Shown here: piece after piece, positions 51,421 through 58,883 of the stretch
How positions within the stretch are numbered: the stretch's first letter is position 1
Layout: each line of letters starts with the position of its first letter
Source of the DNA: Rhizobium sp. BK376
GTDB taxonomy: Bacteria > Pseudomonadota > Alphaproteobacteria > Rhizobiales > Rhizobiaceae
Direction of reading: 5' to 3'
NCBI RefSeq assembly: GCF_004341625.1
Contig: NZ_SLZG01000010.1
Coordinates: 62,001-126,000 of the forward strand
Length of the DNA stretch: 64,000 nt
Notes under the pieces: model-generated
Seen by the model: the letters and a program-made list of their open reading frames with translations, nothing else
What the model was told of the DNA's origin: nothing
Databases searched by the model: none
Made by a program: the position numbers and the translations under genes

Positions 51421-52338
51421 ATGAACGTCCTTCCCGCCCTGCTTACCGGCAAACCCCGTGTGGAATTCGGCCACGTCAAGCCAATCGACGAGCTGGAGAT
51501 TCCCTTCGCCATCATCGAAGGAGCCGAGGCCGGCCCCTGCCTGCTGATCACGGCTGGAGTGCACGGGTCGGAATTCTGCTCGATCGAGTCGGCGGTTCAG
51601 CTGATGCAGACCAAGCCGGAAGAGATTAAGGGGACGCTGGTCATCCTGCCCATCCTCAATGTGCGGTCCTTCCACAACCGCAACATCTACATCATGCCGC
51701 AGGACGGCAAGAACCTGAACCGAATGTTCCCCGGCAAGCCTGACGGCACGGTCAGCGAGCGCCTGGCCAACTGGCTCGTGACCGAAGTGTTTCCGAAGGC
51801 CGATGCCTATATCGATTGCCATGGCGGCGATCTCGACGAGGGACTTGCACCCTTCACCATATTCCCGGCCGGAAGCGAGAAGTCGCAGGCGCTTGCCGCA
51901 GCCTTCGGCATTCCGGTTGCGGTCGCGGCCGGCGGCTCGGGCTATACGGTCGATGCGGCCCACAAGCTGGGCATCCCGAGCATTCTGCCCGAAGTCAGTG
52001 GCAACGGCCTCTGGGGAGACGACACCGTCGGCATGATGACGAGCGGGATCCGCCGGGTGATGCAGCATATCGGCATGCTGCCGGGCGATGCGCCCATTAC
52101 AGAACTCAACGTCGTGACCATGTGGGTGCCGACGGCGCCGGTGACCGGTCTCTGGTATCCGAAGAAGGACCTGGCGGACCCGGTCGCCAAGGGCGAGCTT
52201 CTGGGAGAGATCAAGACCGTGTTCGGCGAAACGCTGGCGAGCATCCATTCGGAAAAGGAAGGTTTCATCCTTTACCGGCTGACCAGCCTGTCAGTAAACG
52301 AGAAAGAAGCGTTGCTCGGTGTCGGCACGCCAGTGTAA
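51421..52338 (+). CDS. AstE/AspA (M14-type) zinc acylase-like hydrolase
   Basis: A 305-residue protein of the succinylglutamate desuccinylase/aspartoacylase family. Zinc ligands are His and Glu in TAGVHGSEFCSIESA and His in IDCHGGDLDEG; the substrate-arginine and asparagine region reads GKNLNRMFPGKPDGT, and the family glutamate is in LPEVSGNG. I start at ATG 51421; a TTG 15 bases earlier is possible. Members deacylate N-acyl amino acids (AstE, AspA, DoeB). Being in the peptide-uptake operon, it may remove an acyl group from an imported amino acid derivative. The substrate is unknown. Confidence 0.85.
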   Translation: MNVLPALLTGKPRVEFGHVKPIDELEIPFAIIEGAEAGPCLLITAGVHGSEFCSIESAVQLMQTKPEEIKGTLVILPILNVRSFHNRNIYIMPQDGKNLNRMFPGKPDGTVSERLANWLVTEVFPKADAYIDCHGGDLDEGLAPFTIFPAGSEKSQALAAAFGIPVAVAAGGSGYTVDAAHKLGIPSILPEVSGNGLWGDDTVGMMTSGIRRVMQHIGMLPGDAPITELNVVTMWVPTAPVTGLWYPKKDLADPVAKGELLGEIKTVFGETLASIHSEKEGFILYRLTSLSVNEKEALLGVGTPV

Positions 52339-52390
52339 TCGCATTCCTGTAATCGCTCTTCCTGCAGGAAACATCGAGAGGACAGGCTTC

Positions 52391-53158
52391 ATGACATCGA
52401 CAGCAAACACGACCGGTGGACAAGCCGGCGATGGCGAAGCACTGCGGGAGCTGACACCGAGTGGAGTGCTGCGGGTCGGCATCGTCGCAGCACCCGCTCC
52501 ATCGGCGCTGTTCGCCGTCGTCGACGACGAAAATTATCACGGCGTCACGATCGACATCGGGCGGGCGCTCGCCGCGGAACTTGGCGTTCCCCTTTCGCTG
52601 GTGAATTTCCCCAATTCCGGCGCCTGCACCGATGCTCTCGAACAGGGCGCGATCGATGTCAGTTTCATGCCTGTTGACGAGGAACGGCGTCGGCGCGTCG
52701 CCTTCGGCCCGGCCTATTACATTCTCGAAAGCACTTACATGGTAACGGCCGCCTCCGGCATCACCTCGCTGCAGGAGGTGGATCGCCCTGATGTCCGCGT
52801 CGTCGGCATTGCCAATACCACCACGATCCGCGCTGCGACACGCTCGCTGAGCCATGTCGTGCCCGAACCTGTCCAATCGATCGCAGAGGGCGTCGAGCGG
52901 ATGCGCGCTGAAACGGCCGAAGCCTTTGCCCTCTCCCGCGACGCCTTTCAGACGCTGTTACCGACACTGCCGGGCGCACTCGTCGTCGGTGGCGGTTTTC
53001 AGTCGACGGGCATCGCAATTGCAGTCGGCAGGGAAAAGCCCGCTGCCCTTTCCTTCGTCACCACATTCTTGGAAGAGGCCAAGCGCTCGGGCCTTGTCCG
53101 CCGCGCTCTTGATGCCGCAGGCTTTCCCGATGAGCCCGTGGCGCCGCCAGATGCCTGA
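52391..53158 (+). CDS. Amino-acid-binding-like protein (SBP_bac_3 fold) without signal peptide
   Basis: A 255-residue protein. From about residue 30 it follows the SBP_bac_3 pattern: SGVLRVGIVAAPAPSALF, YHGVTIDIGRALAAELGVPLS, DVSFMPVDEERRRRVAFGPAYY, and TTIRAATRSLSH in the second lobe. ATG 52391 gives a soluble N-terminus (MTSTANTTGGQAGDGEALREL); no signal peptide is seen there or in the longer frame to 52319. It is therefore expected in the cytoplasm, where it may sense or carry a small amino acid rather than feed a transporter. It closes the second peptide module. Confidence 0.78.
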   Translation: MTSTANTTGGQAGDGEALRELTPSGVLRVGIVAAPAPSALFAVVDDENYHGVTIDIGRALAAELGVPLSLVNFPNSGACTDALEQGAIDVSFMPVDEERRRRVAFGPAYYILESTYMVTAASGITSLQEVDRPDVRVVGIANTTTIRAATRSLSHVVPEPVQSIAEGVERMRAETAEAFALSRDAFQTLLPTLPGALVVGGGFQSTGIAIAVGREKPAALSFVTTFLEEAKRSGLVRRALDAAGFPDEPVAPPDA

Positions 53159-53170
53159 GTAAAGAGACGG

Positions 53171-54091
53171 TTAGTGCCCGTCCTTGGCCACGGCCTCGAT
53201 GGGCTCGGCGTCCTCGACCACCTTCTTGCGATGGAAGATGAACAGGCCGGCCAGCACGATGATGCCGGAGCCGACGAGAACCTGCTTTCCGGGAATATCG
53301 CCGAAGATGACGAAGCCCAGGATGAAGGCCCAGAGCAGCAACGTATATTGCAGCGGGGCAAGCAGCGAGGCGGGGGCAAGCTTCAGCGACCGCGTGATCA
53401 TCAGGTGGCCGCTTGATGCGACGATGCCGAGAAGCAGCATGCCGCCGAGATCGATCATGGACGGCGTTTTCCAGGCTCCCAGGCTGAGGACGCCGCCGAC
53501 GATCATGGCGGCAATGGTCTGCCATGTCACAAGCGTCGCATCTTTGGTCGAGCGCAGCACGCGGTTCAAGACAAGCGTCATCGCAAAGGAGGCGCTGCCG
53601 ATCAGGCCGAATATAGACGGCAGTGAAAACATCGCCGTAGACGGCTTCAGCGCGATCACAACGCCGATAAAGCCGGCGAAGATCGCCAGCCAGCGCCGCC
53701 AACCGATCTTCTCACCGAGAAAGATGTGGGAGACGGCGGCGACATAGATCGGCCCAGCCATATAAAAGGTCATGACGTCGGCCAGCGGCAGATAGGCAAC
53801 CGCTGCGTAGAAAAGCCCGACATCCATGGTCGCCAGGACGACGCGCAAGAGATGCAGATGTGGGGTCTCGATACGGATCAGCGAGGAGACGCCTTGACGG
53901 GCGATCATCGGGCCGAGGATCAGGAAGGCGCCGATAGACCGGACCAGCAGGACTTGGCCGACGGGAAGGCTGGTCACCAGCCATTTTCCCATCGCGTCGT
54001 TCAACGCAAACAGGAAGTCACCCGCCAGCATGATGAGAACGCCGGCCAGAATGAGATTGTCTTTGCGACCGGATGACGTCTCTATGCTCAT
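53171..54091 (-). CDS. EamA/DMT-family transporter
   Basis: A 306-residue inner-membrane protein with about ten helices in two EamA repeats. The first repeat begins LILAGVLIMLAGDFLFALNDAMGKWLVTSLPVGQVLLVR, the second GSASFAMTLVLNRVLRSTKDATLVTWQ. The C-terminal tail is acidic (KKVVEDAEPIEAVAKDG). Members export or import metabolites such as amino acids or nucleotide sugars; the substrate is unknown. It converges on the preceding module with only 12 bases between stops and no clear terminator. Confidence 0.85.
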   Translation of the reverse strand: MSIETSSGRKDNLILAGVLIMLAGDFLFALNDAMGKWLVTSLPVGQVLLVRSIGAFLILGPMIARQGVSSLIRIETPHLHLLRVVLATMDVGLFYAAVAYLPLADVMTFYMAGPIYVAAVSHIFLGEKIGWRRWLAIFAGFIGVVIALKPSTAMFSLPSIFGLIGSASFAMTLVLNRVLRSTKDATLVTWQTIAAMIVGGVLSLGAWKTPSMIDLGGMLLLGIVASSGHLMITRSLKLAPASLLAPLQYTLLLWAFILGFVIFGDIPGKQVLVGSGIIVLAGLFIFHRKKVVEDAEPIEAVAKDGH

Positions 54092-54186
54092 GTTTTCATC
54101 ATTGGCTGGGATTCTGTGTCTGCAACCTTGATGACGGTCAAAGCGATCGAGCGCAAGTGCTTAACGGATAGGCAGGCAGGAAGATT

Positions 54187-56097
54187 TCAGCCATCCTGCC
54201 GCTTCTTGCCACCGAACTTCTTGCCGGCAGGCTTGCCCTGCTTCGGCCGGCCGTCATTCTTCGCAAAATCGGGCTTCTTGAAATCCGGCTTGCCAGGCTT
54301 CTTGTTCCAGGGCTTGCGGTCCTGCTGTTCCGCGGACGCATCCTGCCTTGCAGCCGGGCGGGGCGACTTGCGCTGGAAGGCCGGCTCCGCATTGTCCTTG
54401 GCAGAGGACTTCTTCTTTGTCGGCGCGAAAGAAACATCCTGACCCGAGCGGGAGGTGTCCGGTTTGCCATCCAGCGGCTTCACGCGGATACCTTTCTCCA
54501 GCGTACCCGCAGGCCCGATCGCCGCCATGAAACGCTCGGCACCCTCGGCGGAGAGTTCGACGAAGGTTTCGTCGGGCTGCATGCGGATTGCGCCGATATC
54601 ACGCTTGGTCAGGTTTCCGTGGCGGCAGAGCATCGGGATCAGCCAGCGTGGTTCCGCGCTGTGCTTGCGGCCAACCGAGAGCGACACCCAGGCGCCATCG
54701 GTGAAATCGGCGCGAACCGGCGGGCCGTCTTCACGGGGTGCGGAGAAATCGTCCCGGCGAACGTTCTTGCGATCGTCGTAGACCGAAACCTCGGCCAGAT
54801 CTTCCGGAGCGGAGTGACCAGCACGGTACTGGCGCAGGAAAGCGGCAGCGACCTGCTCGGGGCCATGGCGCTCAAGCAATTCCTTGATGAAGGAGACCTC
54901 GTCCTCGGCAGGCGCCTCGGTGAAGATCGGATCAGCAAGAATGCGCTCGTCGTCGCGCTTGCTGACTTCGTCGGCCGATGGCGGCTTGGCCCAGGTCGCG
55001 TTGATGCGCGCATTTTCCAGCAGGCGCTCGGCGCGGCGACGCGCGTTGAGCGGCACGATCATCGCGCTCACCCCCTTCTGGCCGGCGCGTCCGGTGCGGC
55101 CGCTGCGATGCAGCAGCGTTTCCGGATTGGTCGGCAGATCGGCATGGATGACGAGTTCGAGGCCCGGCAAGTCGATGCCTCGGGCGGCGACATCGGTCGC
55201 GATGCAGACACGGGCGCGACCATCGCGCATGGCCTGCAGCGCGTGGGTACGCTCGTTCTGGCTGAGCTCGCCCGAGAGCGCCACGACGGAAAAGCCGCGA
55301 TTGTTGAAGCGGGCCGTCAGATGGTTCACGGCAGCGCGCGTCGAGCAGAAGACGATGGCGTTACGGGCTTCGTAGTAGCGCAGCACGTTGATGATCGCAT
55401 TTTCGCGGTCGCTCGGGGCTACGACAAGGGCGCGATATTCGATGTCGACATGCTGCTTCTGCTCGGACGCGGTAGCGATGCGCACGGCGTCGCGCTGGTA
55501 ATTCTTGGCAAGCGTCGCAATGGAACGCGGCACGGTTGCCGAAAACATCAGCGTGCGCCGGTCGGCCGGAGCGGTGTCGAGGATGAATTCGAGGTCTTCA
55601 CGGAAGCCGAGATCCAGCATCTCGTCAGCCTCGTCGAGAACGACGGCCTTGAGTTCGGAGATGTCGAGCGCATTGCGTCGGATATGGTCGCAGAGGCGGC
55701 CCGGCGTACCGACCACGATATGGGCGCCACGTTCGAGCGCACGCCGCTCGCTACGGATATCCATGCCGCCGACGCAGGAGGCGATGGTCGCGCCGGTCAT
55801 CTCATAGAGCCATTCCAGCTCGCGCTTGACCTGCAGAGCGAGTTCGCGCGTCGGTGCGATCGCCAGTGCCAATGGCGTACCGGCGCGGCCGAAGCGGCCT
55901 TCGCCATCGAGCAGCGTTGGCGCAAGCGCGAGACCGAAGGCGACAGTCTTGCCCGAGCCCGTCTGCGCCGAGACCAGCGCGTCCGCGCCCTCAAGCCCGC
56001 TATCGAGCATCGCCTTTTGAACCGGCGTCAACGTCGTATATCCGCGTTTTTCCAACGCCTGGGCGATCGCTGGTGCGATGCCTTCGAATTCAGTCAT
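54187..56097 (-). CDS. deaD: DEAD-box ATP-dependent RNA helicase (DeaD/CsdA type)
   Basis: A 636-residue helicase. The core has the Q motif near TLTPVQKAML, motif I AQTGSGKTVAFGLAL, motif II VVLDEADEMLDLGF, motif III SAT (in LMFSATVPRSIA), and motif VI HRSGRTGRAGQKG. After residue about 450 come an RNA-binding domain of the DbpA/CsdA type (WVSLSVGRKHSAEPRWLIPMLCRHGNL) and a Lys/Gly/Pro-rich tail (KKPGKPDFKKPDFAKNDGRP). This layout is that of helicases involved in ribosome assembly and cold adaptation. The upstream gap of about 160 bases is moderately long, as often seen for cold-regulated leaders, but no leader motif is certain. Confidence 0.9.
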   Translation of the reverse strand: MTEFEGIAPAIAQALEKRGYTTLTPVQKAMLDSGLEGADALVSAQTGSGKTVAFGLALAPTLLDGEGRFGRAGTPLALAIAPTRELALQVKRELEWLYEMTGATIASCVGGMDIRSERRALERGAHIVVGTPGRLCDHIRRNALDISELKAVVLDEADEMLDLGFREDLEFILDTAPADRRTLMFSATVPRSIATLAKNYQRDAVRIATASEQKQHVDIEYRALVVAPSDRENAIINVLRYYEARNAIVFCSTRAAVNHLTARFNNRGFSVVALSGELSQNERTHALQAMRDGRARVCIATDVAARGIDLPGLELVIHADLPTNPETLLHRSGRTGRAGQKGVSAMIVPLNARRRAERLLENARINATWAKPPSADEVSKRDDERILADPIFTEAPAEDEVSFIKELLERHGPEQVAAAFLRQYRAGHSAPEDLAEVSVYDDRKNVRRDDFSAPREDGPPVRADFTDGAWVSLSVGRKHSAEPRWLIPMLCRHGNLTKRDIGAIRMQPDETFVELSAEGAERFMAAIGPAGTLEKGIRVKPLDGKPDTSRSGQDVSFAPTKKKSSAKDNAEPAFQRKSPRPAARQDASAEQQDRKPWNKKPGKPDFKKPDFAKNDGRPKQGKPAGKKFGGKKRQDG

Positions 56098-56256
56098 GTC
56101 ATGTCTTTCGGAATTCGGTTTTCGCGCGCCGGACTATGGGAGGATCGGACTGGCGCAGATCGCCGCGGCCCGCACGTCGCAGGCCTGTTCATGGCGCGCT
56201 ACATACGCGGTCGCCGGCGAAATGTACAGTGCCGAATAGGACATGCTTTCCGATGG

Positions 56257-56775
56257 TTAAAGCCAGGATGCAGGCGACTTCGGCAGCCGCCCCTCGGGAT
56301 CGACGACATCGAGCTTCGGGCCATCCGCTATATTCCAGCGCCAGAACGCGACGCATGTCCCGCCCCGTGACATGAAGGAGGGATAGATCACGCCGTCGAA
56401 GCCCTGCGCAAGCAGCCGCTCACGCAGGCGGTGCGTCTCCGGCACTTCTTGCCTGTCGAGCACAAAACGCCATTCGCATCGGTGGATTTCCATCGAAACC
56501 CCGACGGCGTCCAGTTGCGCGGGATCGGTGAGATCGGCGAGCAGCGCATTTCTCAGCTCAAGCTGCGCAATCAGCGCCGGATGCTGGACAAAGCCCTGAT
56601 TATATTCCGCCCAGGCCGTCGAGAGTTCTCGCGCCGCATAGATGGTCGGCGCACCGACGGGATTCCAGCGACCGCCGAAGCGCGCGGCACCCTCGCCCGA
56701 CAGCGGCGCATGTGCCCACCGCGGCACGAAAGCGCGCCATAGATGATGGATCGGAGGCTCCCTGGTCTCAGGCAT
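56257..56775 (-). CDS. RES-domain toxin of a RES-Xre toxin-antitoxin pair
   Basis: A 172-residue RES domain protein, MPETREPPIHHLWRAFVPRW at its start. The fold motifs GEGAARFGGRWNPVGAPTIYAARELSTAWAEY and GVIYPSFMSRGGTCVAFW supply the conserved Arg, Tyr, Glu and Ser of the family. Characterised RES toxins (MbcT, ParT) break down or transfer ADP-ribose from NAD, which arrests growth. The start at 56775 overlaps the antitoxin stop by 8 bases, so the toxin is made only with its partner. The longer frame to 56982 lies inside the antitoxin gene. Confidence 0.88.
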   Translation of the reverse strand: MPETREPPIHHLWRAFVPRWAHAPLSGEGAARFGGRWNPVGAPTIYAARELSTAWAEYNQGFVQHPALIAQLELRNALLADLTDPAQLDAVGVSMEIHRCEWRFVLDRQEVPETHRLRERLLAQGFDGVIYPSFMSRGGTCVAFWRWNIADGPKLDVVDPEGRLPKSPASWL

Positions 56776-57154
56776 AAACGCCGGACCGCACAGCCTCCAG
56801 ATAGGCAAGCACGCGATCCGCCTTGCCCTCGTTGACGAGATCGAAGGCCGTTTTGCCGGCCCAGCCGGGAATGGGCTGATGCTTGAACCAGATGACTGCG
56901 CGGCTTTCGTCACCCGCCATTTCGGCAGCCATTGCCAGGATGCGGACGATCGGACTGAGAGCGCTGTCGACCTTGCGCGCACTCGATTTCGCCGTCAGCG
57001 TATTGCGCGCGACACCGGTCAGCTTGGCGAGTTCGGACAAGGTCACGCCCAGTTGCTCTGCAACGCGCCTTGCCGACAGAAAGGGCGAGCCACCCTCGCC
57101 GAACCGGCTTGCTACAACATCGAAACCCATCGCGGCCATCGCAGCCTCCAGCAT
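56768..57154 (-). CDS. Xre/MbcA/ParS-family antitoxin
   Basis: A 128-residue antitoxin upstream of the RES gene. Residues about 25-65 form an Xre-like helix-turn-helix (LSARRVAEQLGVTLSELAKLTGVARNTLTA), and residues 85-128 form the toxin-binding DUF2384-type domain (DESRAVIWFKHQPIPGWAGKTAFDLVNEGKADRVLAYLEAVRSGVYA, in parts). It is translated first and overlaps the toxin by 8 bases, the usual order for this family. A palindrome just ahead of the start is the likely site of autorepression. The true start may be one of three closely spaced ATGs. Confidence 0.87.
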   Translation of the reverse strand: MLEAAMAAMGFDVVASRFGEGGSPFLSARRVAEQLGVTLSELAKLTGVARNTLTAKSSARKVDSALSPIVRILAMAAEMAGDESRAVIWFKHQPIPGWAGKTAFDLVNEGKADRVLAYLEAVRSGVYA

Positions 57155-57155
57155 G

Positions 57156-57178
57156 TTTTGATCAGAACAATATCAAAA
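57156..57178. promoter_or_regulatory. Candidate autoregulatory operator of the RES-Xre pair
   Basis: TTTTGAT (57156-57162) and ATCAAAA (57172-57178) form a perfect 7-bp inverted repeat with a 9-base spacer, immediately in front of the antitoxin start codon. Its AT-rich sequence overlaps where the promoter should be, as expected for Xre autorepression. Confidence 0.5.
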
Positions 57179-57216
57179 TATGCTCAATTGACGCGCAATT
57201 CAAGCGCAGTGCCTGG

Positions 57217-58005
57217 TCAGTCCGGCTGCGCCCACTCCGGCTTCCGATGCTCAAGAAAGGCTGCGACACCTTCCTTCGCCTCAGCGGTTTCCCAAGTGTC
57301 GGCCAGTTGCTGCACCGCACTCTCAACGACCTCTTCCGTAATCGGCGCGCCCAATGAGCGCGCAAGCCTCTTGGCACGCGCCACCGCTCCGGGCGCAGCG
57401 GAGAAGAAATGCCGGATTTCGCTTTCGATTGCCCCGTCCAGTTCCTCTGCTGGTACGACGCGGGAAATAAAGCCGGCGGCATGCGCCTGCCATGCATCGA
57501 TCACCTTTCCCGATAGAAAGAGCGGACGCGCCCTGCCCTCACCGATGCGGGCAACGACATAAGGGCTAATGGTGGCCGGGATCAGGCCGAGACGCACCTC
57601 GGTCAGACCGAAGCGAGCAGTGGCTGCGCCAATCGCGAGATCGCAGACGCTCAGAAGCCCGACGCCACCGCCGAAGGCATTACCGTGAACGCGGCCAATC
57701 AGAGGCTTCGGCATCTCGTTCAGCGCCTTCAGCATCAGAGCCAGCCGCCGGGCTTCGGCCACGCGTCCAGCACGATCCGCATCGAATTGCGCGCGCATCC
57801 AATTCAGGTCGCCGCCGGCGCAGAAGCTTGCGCCCTCGCCCGCCAGAATGACCGCGCGCACAGCGTTATCCGATCCAAGCCGAAGCGCTGCCTCGGCCAA
57901 CTCATCGATCATCTGCGCCGATATGGCGTTGTGCTTTTCGGGCCGGGCAAGCGTAACCCGCGCCACCCCCCTTTCGTCGGTTTCGACGCGGATCGTATCT
58001 GCCAT
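57217..58005 (-). CDS. liuC: Enoyl-CoA hydratase family, probable methylglutaconyl-CoA hydratase
   Basis: A 262-residue crotonase. The oxyanion-hole segments are GEGASFCAGGDLNWM and GNAFGGGVGLLSVCDLAIG, followed by FGLTEVRLGLIPATISPYV. The two glutamates of classical hydratases map near FGGG and TEVRLG. It starts one base inside the stop of the HMG-CoA lyase gene, so it is co-translated with the leucine pathway genes. In that pathway the hydratase converts 3-methylglutaconyl-CoA to HMG-CoA. The family is sure; the substrate is inferred from the operon. Confidence 0.88.
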   Translation of the reverse strand: MADTIRVETDERGVARVTLARPEKHNAISAQMIDELAEAALRLGSDNAVRAVILAGEGASFCAGGDLNWMRAQFDADRAGRVAEARRLALMLKALNEMPKPLIGRVHGNAFGGGVGLLSVCDLAIGAATARFGLTEVRLGLIPATISPYVVARIGEGRARPLFLSGKVIDAWQAHAAGFISRVVPAEELDGAIESEIRHFFSAAPGAVARAKRLARSLGAPITEEVVESAVQQLADTWETAEAKEGVAAFLEHRKPEWAQPD

Positions 58006-58883
58006 CAGACATTGCTCCTCAGGCGGGCGGCGAAAGCTGCAGCGCGCTCAAGCTTTTCGACGGAGAGCCCGGTCTCGAAGCCCTTGCTTCTCAGAAAGCG
58101 CTCGACGGACAAGGTGTCCACATTTCCCTTCGCGCCCGGCGCATAGGGACAGCCGCCTAGGCCGGCGACCGAGGCATCGAAAACCCGCAAGCCATGATCC
58201 AGGGCCACTTCGATATTGTCGAGTGCCCGCCCCGACGTGTCATGGAAATGACCTGCCAGCATCGAAGCCGGCAGATCCGTAAGCACCGTCTGCAGCATTT
58301 TCGCGACCGCTTCCGGCTGACCTCTGCCGACCGTATCGCCGAGGCTGATCTCATAGCAGCCGAGATCCCGAAGATAGTGCGCGACGCGAGCGGCATTGGC
58401 CGGCGGCACGGCTCCCTCATAAGGGCACTCGACCACGCAGCTCACATAGCCGCGCATCGGTATCTCATGCTCGCGGCTTGCCTCCGCAACAGGTCGGAAG
58501 CGGGCGATGCTCTCGTCGATCGAGCAGTTGATATTGTGCAGTGAGAAGCTCTCGGACGCTGATGCGAAGATTGCAATTTCATCGGCTCCGGCGTCCAAGG
58601 CAGCCGTGAAGCCTTTCATGTTCGGCGTCAGAACAGCATAACGAACCCCCGGGTTCCGCGTGATTGCCGCCATGACCTCTGGCGCATCGACAAGCTGCGG
58701 CACCCATTGCGGACTTACGAAACTGGTGACCTCGATCCGTTCGAAACCGCATTCGGAGAGCAGGTTGACGAGCGCGATCTTCTCATTCGTTCCGATCAGC
58801 TCCTTCTCGTTCTGCAATCCGTCACGCGGCGACATTTCGACGATCGATACATGTCCGGTCGAGGGCGCGGCAGACGAACTCAT
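58005..58883 (-). CDS. liuE: Hydroxymethylglutaryl-CoA lyase
   Basis: A 292-residue HMGL-like TIM-barrel enzyme cleaving HMG-CoA to acetyl-CoA and acetoacetate, the end of leucine catabolism. SIVEMSPRDGLQNEK contains the catalytic Arg-Asp pair, GHFHDTSGRALDN supplies the metal-binding histidines, and the flexible loop GLGGCPYAPGAKGNVDT carries the active-site cysteine. It overlaps the carboxylase alpha gene as ATGA. The length is standard. Confidence 0.93.
   Translation of the reverse strand: MSSSAAPSTGHVSIVEMSPRDGLQNEKELIGTNEKIALVNLLSECGFERIEVTSFVSPQWVPQLVDAPEVMAAITRNPGVRYAVLTPNMKGFTAALDAGADEIAIFASASESFSLHNINCSIDESIARFRPVAEASREHEIPMRGYVSCVVECPYEGAVPPANAARVAHYLRDLGCYEISLGDTVGRGQPEAVAKMLQTVLTDLPASMLAGHFHDTSGRALDNIEVALDHGLRVFDASVAGLGGCPYAPGAKGNVDTLSVERFLRSKGFETGLSVEKLERAAAFAARLRSNV

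Noticed and set aside
54619..56370. 583-codon + strand frame opposite the DEAD-box helicase
   Set aside because: All helicase motifs are on the - strand; the antisense frame has no recognisable domain.
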